Of a DNA stretch of 64,000 nucleotides, positions 36,641 through 46,328 are shown in pieces. The DNA lies in contig NZ_RWIV01000001.1 in assembly GCF_003944835.1 (NCBI RefSeq), positions 2,023,501 through 2,087,500 of the forward strand, in the 5' to 3' direction. Positions within the stretch are counted from its first letter, which is position 1; every line of letters begins with the position of its first letter. This stretch comes from Bacillus sp. HMF5848. GTDB taxonomy: Bacteria > Bacillota > Bacilli > Bacillales > HMF5848. The position numbers and the translations under genes are program-made. The notes beneath the pieces were generated by a model. That model was not told where the DNA came from. It saw nothing but the letters and a program-made list of their open reading frames with translations, and did no database searches.

Positions 36641-36673
36641 AGGACTATCCAAAATACAGGATAGTCTTTTTTA
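36641..36673 (+). terminator. Terminator after the GH18 gene
   Basis: AGGACTATCC and GGATAGTCTT form a stem of about 9 bp, followed by TTTT. Confidence 0.85.
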
Positions 36674-36686
36674 ACTTATAGAAAGT

Positions 36687-36800
36687 ATATAATTCTGAAT
36701 CTAGACGAGTGTCTAGCCACAGACGCCAACGGTTCGGGAGAAAAACAAACCCAGTTTTTCCTTGGTCGCAAGCCGATTGCCTTACACTTTTCTTAACTAG
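36687..36800. repeat. Dispersed Bacillaceae-type intergenic repeat (degenerate copy)
   Basis: GAGTGTCTAGCCACAGACGC, then CAACGGTTCGGG, GGTCGCAAGCCGATTGCC and TTACACTTTTCTT resemble the common Bacillaceae intergenic element that runs roughly GTCTAGCTCCAGCGCC ... GGCTCGGG ... GTCGCAAGC ... TTGCCTTACAC. It is decayed. A possible second copy is at 1773-1850. There is no gene in it. Confidence 0.6.
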
Positions 36801-36870
36801 AGTTTTATACTTTAACAACCAAACGGTTAAGTTGCTATCGCAAAAGAGAGATTGAATAGGAGTCGGTACA

Positions 36871-38019
36871 ATGATTGTTTTTGAAAATGTGTCAAAGGAG
36901 TATGATAACGGATTAGAGGTTTTGAAAAACATTAACCTGGAGGTGAAGAAGGGAGAACTACTAACATTGATAGGTCCAAGTGGATGTGGTAAAACTACGA
37001 CTATGAAAATGATTAATAGGCTGCTTGAACCTACTAGTGGTGTTATAAGAATTAATAACGAAGATGTTGCTAACATTGATCCTGTTGAATTGCGAAGAAA
37101 CATAGGGTATGTTATTCAACAAATCGGTTTGCTTCCCCATATGACAATAGCAGAAAACATTGCTTTAGTTCCTAAACTGAAAAAGTGGAGTAAACAATCC
37201 TATACTAAAAGAGTAGATGAGTTACTAGATTTAGTAGGGCTTGATCCATATACATATCGTGATAGATATCCATTAGAGCTAAGCGGAGGGCAGCAACAGC
37301 GCATCGGCGTTGTTCGGGCATTAGCTGCAGAGCCTGACATTGTTTTAATGGACGAGCCTTTTAGTGCACTGGATCCTATTTCACGGGAGCAGCTACAAGA
37401 TGAATTAGTTCATATTCAAAAAACAATCCAAAAGACCATTGTTTTTGTAACGCATGATATGGATGAAGCTATCAAGATAGCCAATAGAATTGCGATTATG
37501 AAGGAAGGGGAAATTATTCAAATTGATTCAGCAAATAATATGCTACAACAGCCGAAGAACGATTTTGTACGATCATTTATAGGTGAGTCTCGATTAACAA
37601 CGCTTCCTTCGTCAGCTAGTGACCTCTTATCTACTACGTTTGCCGCACTGAATGTAAACGATGGCGTTTCAGAAGCTATTGATTCAATGAAAGCTATCGG
37701 AATGAAAAGCTTGCCTGTAGTAAGCCATGCTAAACAATATTGTGGCATTGTTCATTTACATGATGTGGAACAACATATTCATACGCCAGCAGTGAAAATT
37801 TCAGAGTTATTACATACTGATTATCAAACAATATCACAGGAAGACACAATTGAAACTACAGTAAGAGTGTTTCTAAATAATCGTCAAAACCTTCTACCAG
37901 TATTAGAACACGATAAACTTATTGGCTTTATAACACAAACCAGTTTGATTAGCCGCCTTGCCAACTTACATGATGATAGAAATGTTGAAGAAAAAAAGGT
38001 AGGTGGACTCAATGAATGA
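36871..38019 (+). CDS. opuCA: Osmoprotectant ABC transporter ATPase, OpuCA type
   Basis: 382 residues: an ABC ATPase domain (Walker A GPSGCGKTT, signature LSGGQQQR, Walker B IVLMDEPFSALD) and two C-terminal CBS domains (about 255-370), typical of glycine betaine/carnitine/choline importers. CBS domains sense ionic strength or nucleotides. Start ATG with AGGAG upstream. Its stop overlaps the permease start by eight bases. Whether the substrate is betaine, carnitine or choline cannot be told. Confidence 0.9.
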   Translation: MIVFENVSKEYDNGLEVLKNINLEVKKGELLTLIGPSGCGKTTTMKMINRLLEPTSGVIRINNEDVANIDPVELRRNIGYVIQQIGLLPHMTIAENIALVPKLKKWSKQSYTKRVDELLDLVGLDPYTYRDRYPLELSGGQQQRIGVVRALAAEPDIVLMDEPFSALDPISREQLQDELVHIQKTIQKTIVFVTHDMDEAIKIANRIAIMKEGEIIQIDSANNMLQQPKNDFVRSFIGESRLTTLPSSASDLLSTTFAALNVNDGVSEAIDSMKAIGMKSLPVVSHAKQYCGIVHLHDVEQHIHTPAVKISELLHTDYQTISQEDTIETTVRVFLNNRQNLLPVLEHDKLIGFITQTSLISRLANLHDDRNVEEKKVGGLNE

Positions 38020-38668
38020 AACAAATGTCTTTCTTATACTTGTCGAAACCTTTAACAAAAGGTGGGACGCTATTGTAACAGGATTACAGGAACATATTAT
38101 TTTATCAATTACTGCTATGTTAATAGCTTTAATTATTAGCTTACCGCTAGGAATTTATATTTCAAGAAACAGAAGAATAGCGGAACCTATTATTGGTGTG
38201 ACAGCTATTTTTCAAACAATTCCTAGTCTTGCCTTTTTTGGTTTCTTAATTCCGCTATTTGGTATTGGTAGTGTTACGGCTATAACTGCACTTACTTTGT
38301 ATGCTTTACTACCGATTTTACGTAATGTATATACCGGTTTATCAGAGGTAGACCAATCTGCAATAGAAGCCGGAAAAGGAATGGGTATGACGAGATGGCA
38401 GATTTTAACGTTAATAGAAATGCCACTAGCCTTACCAGTTATTATGGCTGGTATACGTACAGCAACAGTGTTAACCATTGGCGTTGCAACATTAGCAACC
38501 TTTGTTGGAGCGGGAGGACTAGGCGATTTAATATATCGGGGATTAAGTACTATTAATAATTATTTAGTTCTCGCAGGAGCGATTCCTGCAGCGCTTTTAG
38601 CGTTATTATTTGATTTTATTTTACGTTACGTTGAAAAATCAGTAACACCAAAGGGATTAAGAAAATAG
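38012..38668 (+). CDS. opuCB: Osmoprotectant ABC transporter permease, OpuCB/ProW type
   Basis: 218 residues with about six membrane helices and the ABC permease loop EAGKGMGMTRWQIL. ATG at 38012 inside the end of opuCA, with AGGTAGGTGG as RBS. The frame is open a little further upstream (GTG 38003) but without an RBS. It is the only permease gene of the unit; OpuC systems usually have two different permeases (OpuCB and OpuCD). Confidence 0.88.
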   Translation: MNETNVFLILVETFNKRWDAIVTGLQEHIILSITAMLIALIISLPLGIYISRNRRIAEPIIGVTAIFQTIPSLAFFGFLIPLFGIGSVTAITALTLYALLPILRNVYTGLSEVDQSAIEAGKGMGMTRWQILTLIEMPLALPVIMAGIRTATVLTIGVATLATFVGAGGLGDLIYRGLSTINNYLVLAGAIPAALLALLFDFILRYVEKSVTPKGLRK

Positions 38669-38680
38669 GGGGAATCTTAA

Positions 38681-39577
38681 ATGAAAAAATTAACGGCACT
38701 CTTAGTATTTATTTTAATTTTAATAGTTAGTGGATGCGGTGGTGATAATGCAAAGCAAGAGGTTTTAACTGTATCAGGGAAAAAATGGACAGAACAATAC
38801 ATTCTACCGTACATAATAGCAGAATATGTTAAAGCAAACTCCGATTATACTGTTGAAGTAAAGGAAGGCCTTGGTGAAGTAGCAATCTTAACAGAGGCCT
38901 TAAAAGAAGGAGATATTGATTTATATGTAGAATATACAGGTACAGGACTATTAACAGTTTTAAAAGAACCACATGATCCATCGGCTAGTGCAGATGAAAT
39001 TTTAGAACGAGTTAAAAAAGGGTATAAAGATGAATTTAATTTAGTTTGGACTGCCCCGTTAGGATTTGAAAATACATATGCATTGGCTTTTCGTGATGAA
39101 TTAAAAGAAAATATAACAGCACGAACTTTTTCTGATGTTGCTCCTTTAACAAACGAACTAACTTTTGGAGCTCCTCCTGAGTTTTTTGAACGTGAAGATG
39201 GGTATGATGGACTAGTAGATACATATAACTTTGCCTTTAAAGATACAACTAGTTTGGATCCTAATATAATGTATCAGGCTGTTAAGGATGGTCAGGTAGA
39301 TATAATCCCAGCATTTACGACAGATGGTCGTATTGCTAGATTTAATTTAGCTACTTTAAAGGATGATAAGCAATACTTTCCTCCTTACTATGCTGCACCT
39401 ATAGTCCGTCAAGAAGCATTAGATACATTTCCAAAGCTTGAGGAATTATTGGATAATTTAGGTGATCAAATTACCGAATTAGAAATGGCAGAGATGAATG
39501 CAAAAGTAGATATTGATGGCTTAGATCCAGTCAATGTTGCTAAGCAATTTCTTCAAGATAAAGGTTTAATACAATAA
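38681..39577 (+). CDS. opuCC: Osmoprotectant-binding lipoprotein, OpuCC type
   Basis: 298 residues. Signal peptide with lipobox LIVSGC (Cys19). The OpuAC-type substrate-binding fold follows, with KKWTEQYILPYIIAEY, YVEYTGTGLL and a ligand-site region around DLYVEYTG. It captures the quaternary amine and feeds opuCB/opuCA. It is followed 14 bp later by yneT on the same strand, so yneT may be read through from this operon. Confidence 0.9.
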   Translation: MKKLTALLVFILILIVSGCGGDNAKQEVLTVSGKKWTEQYILPYIIAEYVKANSDYTVEVKEGLGEVAILTEALKEGDIDLYVEYTGTGLLTVLKEPHDPSASADEILERVKKGYKDEFNLVWTAPLGFENTYALAFRDELKENITARTFSDVAPLTNELTFGAPPEFFEREDGYDGLVDTYNFAFKDTTSLDPNIMYQAVKDGQVDIIPAFTTDGRIARFNLATLKDDKQYFPPYYAAPIVRQEALDTFPKLEELLDNLGDQITELEMAEMNAKVDIDGLDPVNVAKQFLQDKGLIQ

Positions 39578-39591
39578 AAGAGGTGGATAAA

Positions 39592-40011
39592 ATGGACGTG
39601 CAAATTCCAAGTCGCCAAGAACTCGGTGTTATTTTAAAGAAAGCAAGGCGGATAGCAGTTGTTGGATTATCAGCGAATCCAGAAAAAACATCTTATATGG
39701 TTTCATCTGCCATGCAGGATGCAGGATATGAAATCATCCCAGTAAATCCAACTGTAGAATCTGTGTTAGGTGTTAAAGCGGTAAAGTCATTAGCAGACAT
39801 AGAAGGACATGTTGATATCGTAAATGTATTTCGCCGTCCTGAGCATTTGCCTGAGGTTGCAAAACAATTTGATGAAATTGATGCTGATGTTTTTTGGGCG
39901 CAGCTTGGCATTGTGAATGAAGAAGCGTATCACTTTTTAAAAGAACGAGGATATACAGTTGTAATGGACCGCTGTATTAAAGTGGAACACGCTCTAACGA
40001 AAGATAAGTAA
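39592..40011 (+). CDS. yneT: CoA-binding protein YneT
   Basis: 139 residues, Rossmann CoA_binding domain with AVVGLSANPEKTSYMV and the CIKVEH C-terminus, like YccU/YneT. The ATG at 39592 is chosen, since AGAGGTGG is upstream and a GTG at 39583 sits inside that RBS. Function unknown; in B. subtilis it lies between plsY and parE, as here. Confidence 0.9.
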   Translation: MDVQIPSRQELGVILKKARRIAVVGLSANPEKTSYMVSSAMQDAGYEIIPVNPTVESVLGVKAVKSLADIEGHVDIVNVFRRPEHLPEVAKQFDEIDADVFWAQLGIVNEEAYHFLKERGYTVVMDRCIKVEHALTKDK

Positions 40012-40043
40012 TTCCGGTAAATTTGCATTATTTTATTTTATTT

Positions 40044-40077
40044 AACCCTCAAATTTCTAAGAAATTCGAGGGTTTTT
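40044..40077 (+). terminator. Terminator after yneT
   Basis: ACCCTC-AAATTTCT and AGAAATT-CGAGGGT form a long stem with one mismatch, followed by TTTTT. Confidence 0.88.
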
Positions 40078-40680
40078 ATATTTTTTGTCAAATATAAGGT
40101 TTGCGAAATTACATTTTACATATACAATAAAGTTTAGATGCTTACATTGAAAGTAAAATTATATAGCAGTCAATGATAGGTTATACGCTAGATGTCGCTT
40201 TATTTAACTGTGAGGGAATAATTGACGATGCTGCTTTTGGACTCCAATACGGTAATCTCCGCTTATTTTTGTTTTAAGACACCAAAATTTTAAGGGCTTA
40301 AACGAATGTGTAGACCCAGGTATGAGCGCGCTATGTCTAGCTATAAGCTGTATAAGCTGTGGTTTAATGCCTTATATCAGTATGCTACCGAAGTATAGTA
40401 ATAAATGCTCACAGCACACAGAGTGAGTACTCTCCGATTTTTCATTCTAGCTAAACCATGTAGATAGATAGTTTAAGTCATACTACTATCAAGGCAAAAC
40501 ATTTAAGGTTTTATCTCCGCCGTAGAGCGCACTGCGCGTATAAATACAAATGAACTAAAGTTAAATGATCTTGTCTTAGTATGAATGGCAAGAACAACAT
40601 GAGCCTGTTAACTAAACAACTCACTATGTTATTAATGCCAGTTTGCAAGCTACGCTTTCTTTAGAAAGGGGAATTTTATT
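40078..40680. other. Long leader/intergenic region upstream of parE
   Basis: 603 bp with no supported gene. It contains a 9-bp tandem (ATAAGCTGT twice, about 40345-40362), the GC-rich patch CTCCGCCGTAGAGCGCACTGCGCG (about 40517-40540), and a stretch TCCAATACGGTAATCTCCGC that looks like part of a dispersed element. The last bases hold the RBS AAAGGGG of parE. Base composition is more mixed than in neighbouring gaps. Confidence 0.5.
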
Positions 40681-42645
40681 TTGTCAGGGAAAAGTTTTGA
40701 ATACAACGATGATGCCATACAGGTACTCGAGGGTCTTGAAGCCGTTCGTAAGCGACCTGGTATGTATATAGGAAGTACTGATACAAGAGGGTTACATCAC
40801 TTAGTATATGAAATAGTTGATAATGCTGTTGACGAAGCTCTTGCGGGTTACGGTGACCATATAATTGTTACAATACATAAGGATAACAGTATTAGTGTAG
40901 AGGACAAAGGTCGCGGAATGCCTACAGGGATGCATAAGCTAGGAAAGCCAACACCAGAGGTTATTTTAACAGTGTTACATGCTGGTGGAAAGTTTGGGCA
41001 AGGCGGATACAAAACAAGTGGGGGCTTACATGGGGTAGGTGCATCGGTTGTAAATGCATTATCTTCGTCACTAACGGTTCGAATCAAAAGAGATGGATTT
41101 ATATATGAACAGCGATTCGCAGATGGTGGGAAGCCTGTCACGACATTAGAAAAAGTGGGTACGACTAATAAAACAGGAACAACGATTCATTTTAAACCAG
41201 ATTCGTCTATATTCAGTGTACTAACGTACAATTATGAAACATTAAGTGAACGCCTTCGTGAGTCAGCGTTTTTATTGAAAGGGTTAAAAATTGAATTAGT
41301 TGATAAACGAAACGATGAGCGTGAGACCTTTCATTATGAAAATGGTATAGAAGCTTTTGTAGCTTATCTTAATGAAGAAAAAGATACGCTTCATCCTGTT
41401 GTAATGTTCGAGGGGACACAAGGGCAAATTGAAGTGGAAGTCGCTTTTCAATTTAATGATGGCTATGCCGAAAACATGTTGTCATTTGTCAATAATGTAC
41501 GCACAAAAGATGGTGGTACACATGAGTCGGGCGCAAAAGCGGCTTTTACACGTGTATTCAACGAGTATGCAAGAAAAGTGAACATGCTAAAAGAAAAAGA
41601 CCGTAATTTAGATGGTTCCGACATTCGTGAAGGTCTAACGGCGATTGTGTCAGTTAGAATACCAGAAGAGCTATTACAATTTGAAGGACAAACTAAAGGT
41701 AAATTAGGAACTAGCGAAGCTCGGTCGGCTGTTGACGCAATGTTAAGTGAGCGACTCGCATATCATTTACAAGAAAATACAGATGTTGGTACTTTATTAG
41801 TTAAAAAAGCAATAAAAGCATTTCAAGCTCGTGAAGCGGCAAGGAAAGCAAGAGAAGAAGCTAGAAGTGGAAAAAAACGAAAAAAATCAGAGGCTATTTT
41901 ATCTGGAAAACTTACACCAGCGCAATCAAGAAACCCTGATAAAAATGAAATTTATCTAGTTGAGGGAGATTCAGCAGGTGGCTCAGCGAAACAAGGTCGT
42001 GATCGTCGTTTTCAAGCGGTGCTACCATTGCGAGGGAAGGTTATTAATACCGAAAAGGCTAAGCTCGCAGATATCTTTAAGAACGAGGAAATAAATACTA
42101 TAATTCATGCTGTTGGCGCGGGTGTAGGAGCAGATTTTGAAATAAAAGATGTTAATTATGATAAAGTCATTATTATGACTGATGCCGATACGGATGGAGC
42201 ACATATTCAAGTTTTGCTTTTAACATTTTTCTATCGTTATATGCGCCCGTTAATAGAGAACGGAAAAGTATATATTGCTTTACCACCACTATATAAAGTT
42301 AGTAAAGGAAGCGGAAAAAAAGAAGTTATTGAATATGCTTGGTCTGAAGCCGATTTAAAGGATGCTCTCAAAAAAATCGGTAAAGGCTATACAATACAAC
42401 GTTATAAAGGTTTAGGGGAGATGAATGCTGATCAATTGTGGGAAACTACAATGAACCCTGAATCAAGAACTTTAATCCGCGTGTGTATCGATGATGCAGC
42501 ACGGGCTGAGCGTCGTGTTACCACACTAATGGGGGACAAAGTAGAGCCCCGCCGCAAGTGGATAGAAACCCATGTATCATTCGGATTAGATGATGAAACT
42601 AATATTTTAGAAAATGAAAATATTATTGTGACAGAGGAGTTGTAG
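40681..42645 (+). CDS. parE: DNA topoisomerase IV subunit B (ParE)
   Basis: 654 residues. GHKL ATPase (DNAVDEAL, KTSGGLHGVGASVVNAL), transducer, and TOPRIM with EGDSAGGSAKQGRDRRFQ and DADTDGAHIQ, then PLRGK. It unlinks daughter chromosomes with ParC. TTG start with AAAGGGG 7 bases upstream; N-terminus SGKSFEYNDDAIQVLEG agrees with homologues. parC starts 3 bp after its stop. Confidence 0.97.
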   Translation: MSGKSFEYNDDAIQVLEGLEAVRKRPGMYIGSTDTRGLHHLVYEIVDNAVDEALAGYGDHIIVTIHKDNSISVEDKGRGMPTGMHKLGKPTPEVILTVLHAGGKFGQGGYKTSGGLHGVGASVVNALSSSLTVRIKRDGFIYEQRFADGGKPVTTLEKVGTTNKTGTTIHFKPDSSIFSVLTYNYETLSERLRESAFLLKGLKIELVDKRNDERETFHYENGIEAFVAYLNEEKDTLHPVVMFEGTQGQIEVEVAFQFNDGYAENMLSFVNNVRTKDGGTHESGAKAAFTRVFNEYARKVNMLKEKDRNLDGSDIREGLTAIVSVRIPEELLQFEGQTKGKLGTSEARSAVDAMLSERLAYHLQENTDVGTLLVKKAIKAFQAREAARKAREEARSGKKRKKSEAILSGKLTPAQSRNPDKNEIYLVEGDSAGGSAKQGRDRRFQAVLPLRGKVINTEKAKLADIFKNEEINTIIHAVGAGVGADFEIKDVNYDKVIIMTDADTDGAHIQVLLLTFFYRYMRPLIENGKVYIALPPLYKVSKGSGKKEVIEYAWSEADLKDALKKIGKGYTIQRYKGLGEMNADQLWETTMNPESRTLIRVCIDDAARAERRVTTLMGDKVEPRRKWIETHVSFGLDDETNILENENIIVTEEL

Positions 42646-42648
42646 GTC

Positions 42649-45078
42649 TTGAGTATTAGCGAAAATCTACGTGACCTTCCTCTAGAGGAAGTACTCGGTG
42701 ATAGGTTTGGTAGATATAGTAAATATATAATTCAGGAGCGGGCATTACCGGATGTACGTGATGGTTTGAAGCCTGTTCAGCGTCGTATTTTATATGCCAT
42801 GTATGAAGAAGGAAACACACATGAAAAACCGTTTCGGAAATCTGCCAAAACAGTCGGTAACGTAATCGGTAACTTTCATCCACACGGTGATTCCTCTGTA
42901 TATGATGCTATGGTTCGGATGAGCCAAGAATGGAAGTTACGGAAGTTACTAATTGAGATGCATGGAAATAATGGTAGTATTGATGGTGATCCGCCTGCTG
43001 CTATGCGTTATACGGAAGCAAGGCTATCACCTATAGCTCTTGAATTATTGCAGGATATTGATAAAAAGACTGTTGACTTTATTCCGAATTTTGATGATAC
43101 GAGTGCAGAACCAACCGTATTACCTGCTTTGTTTCCGAATTTACTGGTTAACGGCTCAACAGGGATTTCAGCAGGGTATGCTACAGAAATTCCCCCTCAT
43201 CATTTAGATGAGGTCATTGATGCTTGCATTATGCGAATTGATTCACCAGATTCTACTGTCGATGAGTTAATGACGGTGATTCATGGACCGGATTTCCCTA
43301 CAGGTGGCATTATTCAAGGAAAAGATGGTATTAAAAAAGCTTACGAAACAGGTAAAGGAAAAATCATCATTCGAGGTAAGGCTGAAGTTGAGACGGTTCG
43401 TGGTGGTCGACAACAGATTGTTATTACGGAAATTCCGTTTGAAGTAAATAAAGCAAATCTCGTTAAAAAGATGGATGAATTCAGACTTGATAAAAAGTTG
43501 GAAGGCATTGCGGAAGTTCGAGATGAAACGGACCGAACGGGATTACGAATCGTTATTGAGTTGAAAAAAGAAGCCGATGCAGAAGGTGTTCTTAACTATT
43601 TATATAAAAACAGTGATTTACAAGTACCATATAACTTTAACATGGTTGCAATCCACAATCGTCGTCCCACACAAATGGGATTAGCACAAATACTTGATGC
43701 CTATATTGAACATCGTAAGCAAGTGGTCACGAATCGCTCAAAATATGAATTAGCTAAAGCCCAAGAACGTGAACATGTTGTAGAAGGTCTTATTAAGGCT
43801 TTATCTGTACTCGACGAAGTAATAGCCTTAATACGTGCATCGAAGGATAAGCGAGATGCAAAAGAAAACCTTAAAAGCACTTTTGCTTTCACTGAGATTC
43901 AAGCTGAAGCCATTGTATCTTTGCAGCTTTATCGCTTAACAAATACCGATGTAACAGCATTACAAGCAGAGGCAAAGGAGCTTGCAAATAAAATTGCTGA
44001 GTTAACTAGTATACTAGAAAATACTAAAAAACTCCTTCAAATCATTAAAACTGAATTAAAGAAAGTCAAAAAGGTCTATTCTGACCAACGTCGAACAGTT
44101 ATTGAAGATGAGATTGAAGAAATAAAAATCAACTTAGAGGTTGTTGTTGCATCTGAAGACGTCATTGTTACTGTAACAAAGGACGGCTATATTAAACGTA
44201 CAAGTCAACGTTCATACTCTGCGTCAAACGGACAAGACCTTGGTATAAAAGATGGGGATAGACTTTTAAAGCAATGTGACATCAACACAACAGATGTACT
44301 GTTGTTATTTACAAACAAAGGTAACTACTTATATTGCCCTGTTCATGAACTACCAGATGTCCGATGGAAGGATGTTGGGCAACACATTTCAACGCTTATA
44401 CCTATAGAGCGTGATGACTCAATAATTGAAGTGATGCCAATTAAGAGCTTTGATGAGCCGAAGTTCGTAATGTTTATAACGAAGAATGGAATGATTAAGA
44501 AAACAGAGCTAAATCAATATAAAGCGCAACGTTATTCTAAGCCACTAGTCGCTATTAATGTAAAAGATGATGAAGTGGTTAATGTCTACATTTCTTCAGG
44601 GAATGATGATATCTTTATCGCGACACATTTAGGGTACGGATTGTTATTCAACGAATCCGAGGTAAATCCTACTGGCATTCGAACAGCTGGTGTAAAAGCA
44701 GTTAATTTGAAAGAACATGATTATATTGTGAATGGTATTGTATTCAAAGAGGGTCAAAAACCAGAAGTAGTACTAATTACTCACCGTGGTGCTGTCAAGA
44801 AAGTATCAATAAAAGATTTTGAAAAGTCAACGCGTGCAAAACGTGGGGTTGTTATGCTACGCGAGTTAAAACATAATCCACACCGCGTTAAACTTATTAT
44901 CCTAGCAGATAAACAAACAATGGCTTATATTAAAACCGAAAATGGTTCAATTGAAACAGTGGACTCAAGCTCGATTAGAGTTAGTGACCGTTATAGTAAT
45001 GGTTCATTTGTATTAGATGTTGATGAAGCTGGTATGATTGTTGATATATGGCATATTGAAAGTAATGAAGCAGAATAA
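42649..45078 (+). CDS. parC: DNA topoisomerase IV subunit A (ParC)
   Basis: 809 residues, full length. The catalytic tyrosine is Tyr121 in AMRYTEARL. The quinolone pocket reads HPHGDSSVYD, with the usual Ser and Asp at the positions changed in resistant strains, so wild type. The C-terminal beta-pinwheel begins near residue 500. TTG start with GAGGAG 9 bases upstream. Co-transcribed with parE. Confidence 0.97.
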   Translation: MSISENLRDLPLEEVLGDRFGRYSKYIIQERALPDVRDGLKPVQRRILYAMYEEGNTHEKPFRKSAKTVGNVIGNFHPHGDSSVYDAMVRMSQEWKLRKLLIEMHGNNGSIDGDPPAAMRYTEARLSPIALELLQDIDKKTVDFIPNFDDTSAEPTVLPALFPNLLVNGSTGISAGYATEIPPHHLDEVIDACIMRIDSPDSTVDELMTVIHGPDFPTGGIIQGKDGIKKAYETGKGKIIIRGKAEVETVRGGRQQIVITEIPFEVNKANLVKKMDEFRLDKKLEGIAEVRDETDRTGLRIVIELKKEADAEGVLNYLYKNSDLQVPYNFNMVAIHNRRPTQMGLAQILDAYIEHRKQVVTNRSKYELAKAQEREHVVEGLIKALSVLDEVIALIRASKDKRDAKENLKSTFAFTEIQAEAIVSLQLYRLTNTDVTALQAEAKELANKIAELTSILENTKKLLQIIKTELKKVKKVYSDQRRTVIEDEIEEIKINLEVVVASEDVIVTVTKDGYIKRTSQRSYSASNGQDLGIKDGDRLLKQCDINTTDVLLLFTNKGNYLYCPVHELPDVRWKDVGQHISTLIPIERDDSIIEVMPIKSFDEPKFVMFITKNGMIKKTELNQYKAQRYSKPLVAINVKDDEVVNVYISSGNDDIFIATHLGYGLLFNESEVNPTGIRTAGVKAVNLKEHDYIVNGIVFKEGQKPEVVLITHRGAVKKVSIKDFEKSTRAKRGVVMLRELKHNPHRVKLIILADKQTMAYIKTENGSIETVDSSSIRVSDRYSNGSFVLDVDEAGMIVDIWHIESNEAE

Positions 45079-45087
45079 ATGCAAATG

Positions 45088-45112
45088 AAGGGACTTCTAT
45101 TTGAAGTCCTTT
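45088..45112 (+). terminator. Weak hairpin after parC
   Basis: AAGGGACTTC and GAAGTCCTTT, short stem with 5-base loop and little T run. Confidence 0.5.
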
Positions 45113-45141
45113 CTATATATGGCTATAGGAGTTGACCAAAT

Positions 45142-46278
45142 ATGAAGTTTTCGTCAGAGGTAGTTCATTTTTCAAGTAAAACAAGTAAGAATGTTCGTAG
45201 TAAGGTTACCCCAATTTATCAAACATCGGCCTTTACCTTTTCTAACTTGCAACAGCTTGAGGATTTTTATAATGGAAGTAACGATTATTTATACTCTCGT
45301 GTAAGTAACCCAAATACAGATGAATTAGGTAAGGCTGTCGCCATACTAGAAGGTGCTGAGGATGGGGTTGCTACATCCAGTGGAATGTCAGCCATATTAG
45401 CAGCTATACTGTCTGTTGTATCACACGGTGACCACATTATAGCGGCTGATGATGTATATGGAGGAACATATCATTTATTAGCACATGAATTAGCACAAAT
45501 GGGAATAGAAGCAACATTTGTCTCATTTAAACATACAGCCAACATTGTCGCGGCTATTAAACAGAATACTAAATTAATATATACAGAATCTATATCAAAT
45601 CCTTTATTGCGTGTTGAAGACTTATATGAAATTGTGGCGGTTGCAAAGGAACATGAGCTAGTCACGATAATTGATAATACGTTTGCTACCCCATATCTGT
45701 TAAACCCTATAAAATCAGGATTTGATTTAGTTGTACATAGTGCAACTAAATATCTTGGGGGACATAGTGATATAACAGCTGGCGTTGTGGTAGGACCTAA
45801 ATTGTTAATTGAAAAAGCTAAATCAAAGGTAGTAAACCTTGGAGCTAACCTAAGTCCCTTTGAAGCTTGGCTGACAAGTAGAGGTATTAAAACACTTGCT
45901 GTTCGTATGGAAAGACAAGTTGAAAACGCCGCAAGATTGGCAGAAGCCTTACAAACTCAATCAGATATTAAGCATGTGTATTATCCAAAACAAGCTTCTT
46001 CAAAGGGAAACGGTGCTATCGTAACTATAGAACTGAATGAAACTATTTGTGTGGATACATTTTTCATAAATCTAAATTGGGTTAAAATCGTACCGACTCT
46101 AGCTGGGGTAGAAACAACAGTTTCCTATCCAATTGCTACGTCACATCGTGCACTTCCTGAAGAGGCCGCTGCTGAATTAGGTATTACAAAAGGTGTTGTG
46201 CGAATATCTGTTGGAATTGAAGATGCGGAAGATATAATCGCTGTATTTAAAAATGCCATCATGACAGCAAAAATGTAA
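45142..46278 (+). CDS. Cys/Met-metabolism PLP enzyme (cystathionine gamma-synthase/lyase family)
   Basis: 378 residues, fold-type I. Motifs: TPIYQTSAF, YLYSRVSNPNTDELGKAVAILEGAEDGV, given here by its core YSRVSNPNTDELG, ESISNPLLRV, IDNTFATPYL and the PLP-lysine SATKYLGGHSD. It could be cystathionine gamma-synthase, cystathionine lyase or methionine gamma-lyase; these cannot be separated by eye. No partner Met-biosynthesis genes are adjacent. Starts 63 bp after parC. Confidence 0.85.
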   Translation: MKFSSEVVHFSSKTSKNVRSKVTPIYQTSAFTFSNLQQLEDFYNGSNDYLYSRVSNPNTDELGKAVAILEGAEDGVATSSGMSAILAAILSVVSHGDHIIAADDVYGGTYHLLAHELAQMGIEATFVSFKHTANIVAAIKQNTKLIYTESISNPLLRVEDLYEIVAVAKEHELVTIIDNTFATPYLLNPIKSGFDLVVHSATKYLGGHSDITAGVVVGPKLLIEKAKSKVVNLGANLSPFEAWLTSRGIKTLAVRMERQVENAARLAEALQTQSDIKHVYYPKQASSKGNGAIVTIELNETICVDTFFINLNWVKIVPTLAGVETTVSYPIATSHRALPEEAAAELGITKGVVRISVGIEDAEDIIAVFKNAIMTAKM

Positions 46279-46283
46279 TTGAA

Positions 46284-46312
46284 AAAAGAGCATTCCTGTG
46301 TCGGAATGCTCT
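46284..46312 (-). terminator. Terminator of the DUF4397 gene
   Basis: AGAGCATTCC and GGAATGCTCT form a 10-bp stem; on the minus strand it is followed by TTTTTT, so it serves the minus-strand gene, though it also lies just after the PLP-enzyme stop. Confidence 0.75.
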
Positions 46313-46328
46313 AATAAAAAGGATGAAT

